A stretch of 64,000 bases of DNA from Sebastes aleutianus (taxonomy: Eukaryota; Chordata; Actinopteri; Perciformes; Sebastidae). Shown in pieces: positions 37,696 to 50,300 of the stretch (within the stretch, counting starts at the first letter, position 1; each line of letters starts with the position of its first letter). The position numbers and the translations under genes are program-made. The stretch covers positions 16,397,718 through 16,461,717 of the forward strand of contig CAKAKS010000034.1 in NCBI GenBank assembly GCA_916700875.1, in the 5' to 3' direction. The notes beneath the pieces are model-generated. The model was not told where the DNA came from, searched no databases, and was given only the letters and a program-made list of their open reading frames with translations.

Positions 37696-40600
37696 GGGAG
37701 TGTTACAATGGATGATGTTGTCCAAGCGTGTGGAGGGGGGCCTCTGCAATAGTTACTATAAATGAATGACGACCCAATTACTGTCCCACTTCCCCACTAT
37801 GAACAGACGGTAAGGTTAGACACCCACCAGCCCCCCTCTGAGATGTGAAAGCAGCAACTGACACAAATGCACTCCCATACAAATACTTATACTTAGTATA
37901 AACTTGCATGCAACGTACTATAGGAGATGAAATAGAAGCAGAGCCACCATTATATGTTTTTCCCGGTTAGTCATGCGAGCACAAAAACATACACCCACAC
38001 GGAAACAAATGGTGTTTCTCCGACATCAACAACAAGCAAGGTCAACATCTCAGATAGCATACAAACACTTCAAATCCAACCCATAACTTCCCCTCAATAT
38101 TGCATGTCTAGAAGACTCGATTTCCGGTTAAACAAGTTGATTTTTTTCTGGGTTAATAACTCATGGTATCGGATCGGTGTATACATTAGCTGATACCCGA
38201 TCCCGAATTTTGGGCAGTATCTAACGCATTTCCGATACTGGTATCGGTATTGAAACAACTCTACTAATGCGCAGCACATAGTACACGAGAATCAAGGCGA
38301 TTTTGGGCCTGATTCCTCCCTACCGACGATAGTCAGCAATGCCCCGATTTTTGAATGGTTCTTAAGATTCTCCTTTCCAGTTATTCCTGTGGTGTGAGGT
38401 ATGTTAAGAGTGTTTTTTACATCCCCCCCAATCGGTTCGGAAGTCCATCCTGGCCGTACCGATCTCAAATCGTAAATATTAAACATGTTCGATATTTACG
38501 ATCGGCTATTCTGTTGTGTGTGGGGAACCCGCAGGACAGCCGATGACGCAGTCAGGTGGGAAAGGATGATCGCCAATTGGGAACCAAGCTGACTGAAGAA
38601 GGAAGGACAACCACCGCCGTCATGGCGGCCGCGACTAATGCATGAGCTAATGCAAAACGCGAAGCATACAGTAGTAGTAAGACGGACCTCAGCAATGGAG
38701 GACCAACTTGTTGATTTGTGGTAACAACGCAAGTGTTTATTGAACGTGTCTCTATGATTTCATCCACACATTTTCCGTACAAAGTAGTGCAAATACATCG
38801 CTAATTCTTCCTGCCTGTCGTCCTCCATGTTTGTTTACACTAAAGTCACGTTTGATCGTGAGTGATCCCGCGAGATTTCAGTTTTCTTTTTTAGTAGGGA
38901 CTCTTGTTGTTCATGAATGAATCTGTTAGTGTGTGGTGTGCTGCTTTGGCCAAATCATTGCTAACACCACAGACTATAGGAACAAAACTGTTATCTTTAA
39001 AATAACATGTCCTTGTACATTTTCAAAATCTATTAAGATTTGGTAAATCTTATAGTGTGGGCCAGCCTTAAGATATATCAAACTAAATGTAAAGTCAGGC
39101 TCTAAATCTGAATTAAGTCCCGTAAACAAATAAGAAATGACCACTGAAAAAAAAAATCATACTGGTCCTCCTCACCTGGCCAGGCCCATGCAGGGGTCAG
39201 TCAGCGTTGTGGATGAGTTGAAGTACTCTCTGGCAGCAGCCAACACTAATTCCAAGCTGTTGTCGTAGGCCACCTTCAGAGCGTAACCTTTACCCCGGAA
39301 AGACAAACTGACAGGAACATCCTGGCTGACCTGGAAACATTAATATAACATGTAGAGATCAATGAGGCTGCAGCATTAGAATTCATTATGGGTCGGTTTC
39401 ATATTTAGAGACCCCAATGTGCCGTGTGAATGTGAAGTGGAGTCGCGAGTCATGTTCAATATACCTCGGAGCAATGCATGAGCTGCCCTGCCAGGCGTAC
39501 GTTCTCCACGCGGCTTGAACACAGCAGGGACTCCACAAAGACCTGCAGCAGTCGGGGAAGACGGGGGGATATTATGCAGAAGAAGTCTGAATTCAGTGGT
39601 TTCGGGAGGTGGAAACACACACCTCAATGTATCAATTCATGGAGCGAAATGAAACTCAGAAACGTTGTCACCTTAAATTACAGCCTTTGCTCTTTTTATC
39701 AAATCGAATTATTCCATGTAATATTCTTTTGCTGTTTTTACCTGGTGACATGTCTCCGGTTTTAGACAGGTGTAGACATTCTGCTGCATGTCAAGCAGGT
39801 CTTGTAATAGACCTCTCCACACCGTCTCACTCACTGGAGGGTTTCTGGACACACACATAAATGTTAGGGTACGTTCTTGACAGACATTTGTGTTCGCAAG
39901 CGTCCGTGTCGTGTCTTTTATAAGTTCATACTTGCGGCCAGTGTGGCGGCACAGTTTGACCATCAGTTGGTGCGCTTCCTCTTCACTGCTCTGGCTGTTC
40001 TTCACATAGGAAATGGGCTTCTGCAGGCCGTGTTTCTCCAGAACCTCCACCACACTATTAAGTAGAAGCACAGATACGCAAATTCATTGTAACGCCACTA
40101 ATGTCTTTAATGCATTAATGCAACCTTTCATTTTTTAGGTGGTAGTGCGCTCAGTTTAAAACTAGAGTAAAGATACAGGTATCATATGAAACTAGAAAAC
40201 GCAAGGAATTGGTACCAAACATGTCATACTAGCTTGTCGCGAAGGAAGCTAAATAACGCTCCAAACTTACGCTAAATTTTGAAAAACTGGCATGGACATT
40301 TTCAAAGGGGTCCTTTGACCTCTGACCTCAAGATATGTGAATGAAAATAGGTTCTATGGGTAATCTATGATAATCACATGCAGTTTGGAGCAAGTCATAG
40401 TCAAGTCAGCACACTGACACACTGACAGCTGTTGGTGCCTGTTGGGCTGCAGTTTGCCTTGTTATGATTTGAGTATATTTTTTTATGCTAAATGCAGTAC
40501 CTGTGAGGGTTTCTGGACAATATTTGTCATTGTTTAGTGTTAATTGATTTCCAATAATAAATAAAGACACACATTTGCATAAAGCAAGCATATTTGTCCA

Positions 40601-41325
40601 CTCCCATGTTGATAAGTGTATTAAATACTTGACAAATCTCCCTTTAAGGTACATTTGGAACACTTAAAAAAATGTGATTTGTTTGCGATTAATCAGATTT
40701 AACTACGGACAATCGTGCGATTAATCGCGATTAACTTTTTTAATCGATTGAGAGCCCTAATAATGATACAATCTAAGACAAGGAAAACAATAAAAACAGA
40801 CAAATACAGTTTCAAGTCACATTATTCAACACGCTCTTTCAGTAGAAGCACAAGATAGGATGATTGGCAGCGGTAGGTATCATAGCAGGAAATGCCAAAT
40901 AAGAAACGGGGTTAATAAAAAAATATTCAAGTGAGAGTTCAGATGAGAAAGACAGAGGATGTGCAGTGCACGCTCTAAGCTGTTCATTATTTTGGCAGCA
41001 GGAAGTAAGTTGACTGAAGAGCAACATGATAAACTGCACGCCGACACGACAGCACCTCTTTGTAAGCGTGTGTTCGTCTAGGAGCCCGTGAATACTGGCA
41101 GTCATATATGACCGAGGGAGAGGGTGTGTGTGTGTGTGTGCGCATGTGTGTGTTAGCGTGGGATTAGCATGGCACCCCCAGTCCCAACAGGGTCGTGTGC
41201 TACAGATGTTCCCTCTCTGCTGCAACTCATTACCATAGTAAACAGGTGACTGTGTGCCTATGTGTGTGTGGATGTGAGCAAAAGATGGAGAGCGAGACAA
41301 CAAGCCTTGCTATTTACAACGCATG

Positions 41326-41366
<41 letters not shown>

Positions 41367-44300
41367 TTTCTCCAGTGTGAGTGTGTGTGTGTGTGTGTGG
41401 GAGTGTCTGCATGTTCCCTGTGCACATATTAATGTGCCAGCGAGTGGTAGTGGCAGCAGCTGAAAACAGCTTTTATTCTGGAGGCGCTCAGAGAGCAGAC
41501 ACTTCGCATTTACTGCCTGATTCATCTGGGTAAGAGTGTGTGTGTGTGTGGGTGTGTTTGCGCGCGCGCGCGTGTGTGTGTGTGCGTGTGTGTGTGTGTA
41601 TGTGTGTGTGTGTATGTGTGAGTCACAATGCTTCAGCACAAAATATACATGAACACACTTCCCAGGTTCCCCGGGGTGCGTTTGTGCATGGTTTGTGTGT
41701 GCCTGCGTGTAAATATGTATGGATATTTGTCTGCAAAGGCCAACACGGGCTTTCCTGTTGCTGCTTCCTCCTCCTCATCATCATCTACATTCCCTTCAGG
41801 CTCCCGCCCTCTCCCTGCCTTCATCCTCATCCTCCTTCCTTCCTCCTCATCACTTCTGTTTGGAAGTTCACCCTGAGGGGAGGGGTGGAGGAGAGAGACA
41901 GAGAGAATAAGAGAGACAGAGGGAGAGAGATCGACACGTAGGTGATTTTAACCTGTAACAGAGAAAACGCCTGCGGCTGTTTGAATACCATGAGACAGAC
42001 AGAGGTCCTTTGATATTGAGCGTGTGTGTGTGCGTGTTGACTGCACATCCATGTCTCCTCTCCTTCTTGGTGTTTTCCATCAGACCCATAATGGGGGTGG
42101 GAAGTAATAAGCATTGCTACAAAGTGAACATTTCTCAAGCAATGCAGCACTAATCACCAAACTGATGGGGTCCTCCTCAGCACTTTAAATGCCTTGCTAA
42201 CGGGCACAGCAGTGATGTATGGATGTAGAGCCGGAGTGAATCTTTGTTTTGTTCAACCAAGAGTCCAAAAGATATTCAATTTGAACTGTTAGAGAAAGGG
42301 AAGAAGCAGCAAATCCTCATATCCGAGAGCCTGAAACTAGCTTATGTTTGGAAATAAAGCTCTAATCTGCGTCCCCGGCTGAACTGGGTGGAAGAGAGGA
42401 GAAAGAGGGGTGACGACAGCTGAAAGATGGTGTGAAAGTGTGTCGACGTACCTGAGATGCTTCTCAAGTTTGTCCACCTGATCGTGGAGGGATGCGGTGA
42501 TGTCCGTGTCTGGTCTGTAAGGGTGATAAAACACACAACAAAAACGTGTTATTTTGTGTTCACGTCATCAAGAAGGAGTAAAAAGTAGAACATTTCTGTG
42601 TGCAAGTGCATGCCTGTGTGGGTATTTATGCAAGTACAGTGTACACAGTGTACTGTATGTGTGGGTGTGTGTGGCCTACTACTGCGAGGTTGTACCGATT
42701 CCCCACTAAAAATAAAACCCCATGATGCTTTGCCTTGAGGCGAAGGATTCTGGGTCAGCCTGGCTTGTCCCCCACTAGAGTACTGACCCTGATGAAACAA
42801 CCTTCTGTGTGTGCGTCAGCGTGCGCGCCGTTTTTTTGTGAGCACGCTATCTCTCGGTTTTCACACACGCAATATCTTGACCTCTCAATCCATTTCTCCT
42901 CTTCCGCTCCGCCCGTCTCTGCTGCTCCACCTCCTGCCCTTCCTCTTTTTAATATCCTTTTTCTTCCTCATTCTATTTCCCTCCATCGCCATCTAATCCC
43001 CCTGCCCATTTCTGCATTTCCCACTCTCTTAGGGTGAATGCACATCACATTCTTCTGAGCAGACCTAATTAAGCTGTCACACAAAAAAAAAAGAAAAAAA
43101 ACATCTGAAATTGGGTTGAAACTACTAAATCATGGTTTCTCTCCTACCTCGCAAATCTGTAATATTCTACGCTGGGATGGCAATTTTGGAGATTAGTAAG
43201 TCAGAGAAATCACTCCTGGGAGGAATGTGAAGCCGAAGTCATTGCATATACAGTAGAGCCTTGCAGTATTGCTAATCCAAACACTGCAGAAAGGAAGGCT
43301 GTCTGGCAAAGTGAAATGCTTAGTATGAAATGTGCTGATTTAGACAGATACATGTATGAGTATTATATACACTCAAATATTTTTACAGTAAGACCCAATT
43401 TTGAGTGGTTAATAAGCTCAATTGCTAAACTGCAGTATAAAATGACAATTAAGAGAATACATATATATATTTTGGACATGGTTCTTGTTATCTAAAGTTA
43501 TTTTTATAAACGGCCACTATATCCTGACAGTAGTGCATGAGACAGGTAATCTGAAAAAAATCATGTGCCTCTATGTCCTCCGGTGCTCCTAATGGCTTCT
43601 GCAAGATTTCACAGACCGGAGGAAAACAACCAAACAGAGCCGACCTGGAGCCTTGCCGTCTCTGAGGCAGCTGTCAATCACTCGCGAACTCCGATTAAAC
43701 CGGTCAAACTAGGCAGCGTTGATCAAATATGAATCAATATTCTGTTACTGTAATGCCTATTTCTCACATCAAATGAACAGAATACTGATTCAGATTTGCT
43801 CAGCGCTGCCTAGTTTGACAGTTTGATCAGAGTTCGCGAGTGATTGACAGCCAATGGGAACGCTCTCTCTCTGAAATGACCTGTGATTGGCCAAAGTCTC
43901 CCGTCACGGGCTAGATTGTTTAAAGCCTGAAAACAGAGCCAGGAGGAGGTGCAGAAGTCTAGTTATCTCTCAGAGCACTTTAATTACAATATGCTAAAAA
44001 GGTTATTGTGGAATTTTTGCCCATTGATGCCAAAAACATTCTGCCTACTGCTGCTTTAAGAGTTGAGAAATATAACACAGGATGTATCTGAAACTGCATG
44101 TGATACTGCCACATCTGAGTCTATAAATGTGTTCAGTGTGATAAATAGCACTTGCTTTCTTGAATTGAATCAGACCACTGGAAACATTTTACCACATGTC
44201 CACCTCTGCTCTACGTCCTCCATTCCAAAAAGCTCTTTATCTATCTGAACAAGAGCAGGAAGCATACAAGGATCGGTCATTGTCTAAAGTTTTTATACAA

Positions 44301-47300
44301 ACTATTTCTTTGGTAGAAAGTAGTTCTGATGAAAAATGTTGACAGCGAGATCTGTGGATTATTTAACGTTAGACCGGGACATTCTTTCTGGATGGACATG
44401 ATGCTGCTGAGATTGCACAATTTTTCAATGCTGTCACTGCAACAAAACAAAAAATCCTTTCACCTATAGTGTATTGGAGTGGCAGCAAAAATCTTTTAAG
44501 ACATCTCTAAACCTGAAAAAAATAAAACTGCATAGCTAGATACTAAAAAAGAAACCAGCAACAACAAGCATCAACTGACTGCGGGTTATCACCTCGCTAG
44601 CTAATGTTAGCTAAGTAACGTTAAACTAAAAAGTAATAGCAGTACTAAGCATATTATTGCTAATTTGTAATTAATTAATTACCTATTCAAACTTTACAGA
44701 TAGCAAGATTATTAGTGTTAAATGAATTGCTGCCAATAGTTGTGTGAGGTGATTAATAACGTTCTTAACATTAACGTTACTTAACGTTAGCTGTTAGTCA
44801 GTGTTAGCTAGCTGGCTGACTGTTTACTTATACCTAACTTAACAGACTTTATAAACTAAAGAATATGTCACTTACCAACACTTACATAACATTATGTGAG
44901 AAAAAAAAAATTATATATTCTGTGTTATATGAACTAACCCAGGAAATGTTTCATTTGCATTAACATTAGCGCCCGATTGATCCGGTACCGGGGTCGGGGT
45001 CGTACCCTGTGGCGTAGTTACAAAAAAGACGCGATTGGAAGATGATCTGAAGGGGATAATGTACACCGAGCCGAGTACTAGAGTACTGACCCTGATGAAA
45101 CAACCGTCTGTGTGTGCGTCCGTGTGTCCGTCCGTTTTTTGTGAGCGCATTATCTCTCTGTTTTTTCACACACGCAAAACCTTGACCTCTCAATCCATCT
45201 CTCTTCTTCTGCTAGCCCTGCTCCCAAGCCATGCCATAATATCTTGTTGCATTGCAGTTATCCCCCTGCTGCGAATGTGCGGTGCAAAAACATAAAATAA
45301 ACAGCACAGACCACTGCAGCGCAGCCAAAAGCGAGCTATGTGAGCAAGTTGAAAAGGGCAAAAGATGCCATTGTTGAGAAGTATAGTTGCTTCTTTGCAG
45401 CCAACTGTCAAGATAAAAACAAAGCACTTCTTATGGTAGTAATTCAATTTTCCAATTAAGGTGCACACAGGCGGGATAATCCATCTAAAAATGAGTCGTC
45501 GCAATGCATTTAAAGTGCTCAGACACTCTACAGGTCCATTTTAGCAACAATTTTCTCTTTTGTACTCCTGCTTTTCACCTCTCAGTCTTTTACTACAGTA
45601 TCACTCACTCCCCCTTCAGATGCACTGCATACCCACACGGCCTCGTGGGAGACTTAAAGGACGGGCCCTCTTGCCATATGAAATAAAATGTGGTACAGAA
45701 GAGGTGGGGGAGAGAGAGGGGCACAGACAGCAATAGCAGGAGGGAGGAAATACTGTATAGACTGTAGCTGGGCTAACGGATGACTCCTTGGAGTCAGAGT
45801 TAAGCATGAAAGAGAGAGAGAGAGAGAGGAGGAAAAGAAAAGGTGCAAAGGGAGGGAGGCAGAAACAGAGGTGGTAGTTAGGTTTATTGATGGGTCCGAG
45901 GAGAGAAGCGGAGAGGTGGAAAGAAAGGAAAGCAGTGGGAGGGGTGGAACCGATGCATTCTTGTGTCTGAGGCAACGGTGGACTGCTCTACCATCTTTAT
46001 ATCATGGTTTACATTAAAAGGAACAGTGTGTAACATTTCTGGGGATCTATTAGCAGAAATGGATTATAATACTCATAACTATGCTTTCATTAGTGTATAA
46101 TCACCTGAAGCTAAGAATCGCATTTTCGTTAGCTGAGAATGAGCCCCTCATATCTACATGGGGAGCGGGTCCTCTTCATGCCATGTTGCTCTGCCATGTT
46201 TCTACAGTAGCCCAGAATGGACAAACCAAACACTGGATCTAGAGAGAGCTTTTCACGTCTTTACGCCACCTGTGTAGTTCTCTGACACGTTTGAGAAACT
46301 GCGGTACCGCGAGCCACCGTCTGACTTCTGTTGTTCCAAAAGTAGTGTTATTATAAGGATGGCCTCTGAGCAAGGAGAACGGCGTTACCACGATTTTGCA
46401 CTCAGCGGCTCGCGTTATCACAGTGTGGGAAAAGGAGGAGTGAGCGAAGGGGCGTTCGATTGGTTGCAATATGCAACCGCATCACTGGATGCCACGAAAT
46501 CCTACACACTGTACCTTTAAAAGGACCAGTGTGTAACAATTAGGGGGATCTATTGGCAGAAATGGAATATAATATTAATAAGTATGTTTTCCTTAGTGTA
46601 TAACCACCTGATAATAAGAATTGTTGTGTTTTCGTTACCTTAGAATGAGCCGTTTATATCTACATAGGGAGCGGGTCGTCTTGTTGCACCGCCATGTTTC
46701 AACAGTAGCCCAGAACGGACAAACCAAACTCAGTTAACTTTTACTGCTTGGGCCAGAGTCGATATCGTTTCTCACTCCTGTTGCTGTTGCTCTCTCTCTC
46801 TCTTGCTTCACAACTCACTTCCCACGCACACACAGACTCTACGCACTGGCTCTGCTCCAAATGGCTCTAGAGAGGGCTATTTGTGTTTTCATGTCGGCCA
46901 CCGTAGCTCTCCAACACGCTTGGCACACTCAGTTGGTTGCAATCTCCTCACCTCATTACTAGATACCGCCTGATCCTACACACTGGACCTTTAAATAAAT
47001 CTGTTTGAGATTGTGTGTATGTGTGTAAACAAGAGTGTGTGTGTGTCTTACCCGTAGCCCCTCTGCGGCAGACACTCCAGGATGTCATAACAGAGGCTGA
47101 GCTGGTCATCTCTCTCACAGCTGTAGATGCACTCCAGAGCAACCGCCATCAGCTGGTCTGGGTCCCCGATGATTTTCTGCTGGCACTGGAGGAGAGGAGA
47201 GGAGAGGAGAGGAGAGGAGAAGAGAGGAGAGCAGAGCAGAGGAGAGGAGAGGAGGGGAGAGGAGAGGATGTGTGTATCGAAGCGTGAGGCACTGTATCAA

Positions 47301-50300
47301 TTTGAGTATTTTCTTGGCGCATGTTTTCTAATAGCCAGGAGACATGTCCTTGGCTTTGCCCTTATGGGGTCATAAATATAACATTTACAGCGCAGGGCTA
47401 CAACACCGGCCCTGACATGGCACAAACAGCCAGAGACGCAGTGTGCATGTGTGTGTTATGGTTACCCAAGTGTGACGCCCCCGACACTTTGTGTTTGTGT
47501 TTGTGTGTGTGTGCGTGTTCGGATACGTACGTCAGGTTTGGAGTGTTGGAAGATGATGAGGGGCAGGGTGAGGTCTTGCTGGGCCAGGCCCACAAGGTAC
47601 TCTCTGAGCAGAGATTTAGCAGCGCCCTCTTTCTGCCCCTCGCATCGGTGCAGGAACGGCACCATCCACTGGAAGGCATCTTTCACATAGCGCTCTGCGC
47701 TGGACTGTTGATAGCAAGACATTTACTTTAAAAGGTCTTATTGATAACATTTAAACATTTTGGCGGGTCCAAAATGGATGTTTTGTTTATCTCTGTGGAA
47801 GATATCTGACATTTGATTCCAACTTCTAACAAGGCTTGTGAGCCAATAGTAAAACAACGTTGGTATCACGTGGTATCTCTAGGTCATCAGTTAGGGTAGA
47901 AAAGAATAATAAATGGCTGAGATTGACGGTAAGTGCCTGGCAATGACTTGTTGTGAAGTAAATGCAATGGAACGGGGAAGAGAGAATGCGACATAGAGGC
48001 TGAATGTTATCAATAGCACCTTTAAGACATGCAGCATATTAAAATGGATATTAACGGGTGCCTCACACACCCATAGGTCACTTACAGCCTGTGATCTGCT
48101 GCCCCATGGTCTCATCTCTGACCCTAAACGCAGCAAATACTGGTTTTAATTGCCTGCTCTGTATTGAGACATGTTGGTAAAAGTGTGGAAGTTAAACTCT
48201 TCTGATCTAAGGTCAGGGCTACCTTGGCCACTGCTTTATTGCTGTACTTCTTCATCACCTTTGTGCACCATTAATTTTGGAAACTGTCAGGTGATATATT
48301 AACTGAAAATTAAACATGCACAGTGCGTATCTTGGACACAAAGTACCGTATTGGATCAAATAGAAGACAAGCTTTTGCTGTAAATTACTTTTGCAAAAGT
48401 GGTGTAAGAGGTTCACACAAAGTGACAAAGCGAGCATCAGAGAAGGGTGCTTTTAAATTCAATAATTGATTTGAAACTAGAGCAGTGCCCATCCAGAACA
48501 GGCCAATTGCTTGCAGCATTGTCGAGAACCGCGGTAGGGCTGCTTGCACCCACCAAGTGTGAAGTTGATTGGATGAACGGTTCACCAGATATGCAAAAGG
48601 AAGTTATACATATATACATAGACAGACAGACAGAGATTCCTTCTTTTATAGTTAGATGATGCTGCTACAGCGCCACCTATTGGCCAAATGGCACCAAATT
48701 TGCCATGGTCACTCAGGCATCATATCTACACATGTCCACAAGGTGGTCGCAATCGCACAAAGCGTTCAGGAGATATGACATTTTTTGTAATATAAGCCCT
48801 GCCCACAGCATTTGAGCCAACTGTGAGCGCTAGCTGTAGCAAAACTGTGTGGAACATCAAAAATCCCAACATTTTCCGGCTTGGTCCAGAGATGTTCTGT
48901 ACCAAATTTGGTGACGATTGCTCAAAATATGTAGGAAGAGTAGCAAAAAATCAGATTAGGACGAAATTCTAAATGGCAGAAAGTCATTTTAGACACAAAT
49001 GGGCGTGGCTTATATGAATAGATTTGTCTGGACCCACAAAATCCAGGAAAATTTGTTTCTGAGACTTACAGTTCAAAAGTTACAGGGCCAAAACGTAAAG
49101 GTCATTGTTAGTAGCGCCACCATCTGGCCAAATTGCCCCACATTGGACACTGCACTCCCTTGAGTCCTGAGCAATACACCCGCCAAGTGTGAAGTAGTTC
49201 GGATGAGCGGTTCTCGAGATATGTGAATAACGCACAGAAGGACAGACAGACTGACAGAGATTCCTTGCTTTATATTGAGGTAATCAGTGGATTTATCAAG
49301 AATTAAATTATTATTTAAAATGCCAAATATAACCAATAGAACACCACGGTACTAAAAAAAACACTTTTCTGAATTTTTTTATTTTTTATTATTATTTAAA
49401 AGAGTGTTTCATTATGGGATGTAAGTACGCTTAATATTGCCAGGTTAGCAACTCTCTACTTGCCCTTCTATTTTATGTGTCAGCTAAAGCTAGCAAGCCT
49501 TCTGTCAAGTGTCAAGTTAGCCGGAAGTTATATGCTAGTTCATGTAATATGTAGCTGCACCGGAGGAAATAAATTATTTCTTGTTCACATATATAGATTT
49601 ATGTCTTTAGAAAAGTTCAAAGTACTTAAGACTGCATTTACATGAAATCGTGCCACGCAATTAACCCTGAACTTTAAACTATAAATACCACAGCATGTGG
49701 GTTGTGCTGTGATTTCAGCAGATGCGTGTCAAGTTCGTGCAGGGCCTCGCACCCACCTTGTGACAGCTCTGACTCAGGATATATAGATAAGAAAGCATCC
49801 ACGGGGGGTGGGGGGAAATGATTAAAAAAAGAATATTCACATGGTAAATGCAAACTTGCACACCCACACGCAAACATTTTACTTTGCTGTACTGTGTCTC
49901 TGATAAAGGAAGACATCAGGCGCAGGCAAAGAGGGACATTTAATCTAGGCGAGTTTGGTAAACACTTACACTCACACACACACACAGCGCCCAAAGGGAG
50001 TACCAGTCAAACAGCATGTGTTAGTGCAGTCAACAACATTTGCTGGCCGCCTGCCTGTATGGCAGATCTTACTGGCAGTGGTCCTCACAGGCTAAAGCTG
50101 GCAGTTATTAGCTACAATTTAGAGGACAGCTCATATTATGTACTCCAAGGGGACTTGTAACTGTAGTACCTGCTGCAGACTGGCTTTCATTGCTCTCTCC
50201 CTGCTGTTGGATGCAACCTCTGTATTGTCAAATGTCAGGGATTTCAGGAGTTAAAAAGAACTGATTTACTGCGAGATCGCTATTAAATACATTTTTCAAA

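Larger units (their letters stand above)
33756..39175 (-). other. NBAS: NBAS intron L-M (5.4 kb)
   Basis: Contains a foldback element with two nested insertions (33888-35355), TG/CA runs (36355-36400, 37634-37693), a fragment resembling a common fish repeat (36950-37200, 'GTTTAGGCAACAAAACCACT') and a GGTATCGG-rich fragment (38158-38266). The remainder, including 35356-36340 and 38270-39175, shows nothing I can name. Confidence 0.75.
40055..42451 (-). other. NBAS: NBAS intron H-I (2.4 kb)
   Basis: Holds an inverted interspersed element (40091-40758) and several TG tracts (41120-41150, 41330-41400, 41538-41622). A pyrimidine-rich block at 41760-41870 is followed by a purine-rich one at 41876-41935. 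Nothing else is recognised. Confidence 0.75.
42515..47051 (-). other. NBAS: NBAS intron G-H (4.5 kb)
   Basis: Contains two copies of one repeat (42700-42930 and 45030-45230), a TTAA-flanked element (about 43450-44059), and a head-to-tail pair of TTAA-flanked elements (46014-46994). Segment 44060-45030 is AT-rich with repeated 'GTTAGCTA' words, and 45590-45960 is purine-rich. No gene seen. Confidence 0.75.

Noticed and set aside
39709..40071. Reading exons I and J as one 120-codon uninterrupted gene
   Set aside because: The 87-bp stretch between them has GTATGA...CCAG intron ends, and its translation does not match NBAS, whereas splicing restores a perfect match.
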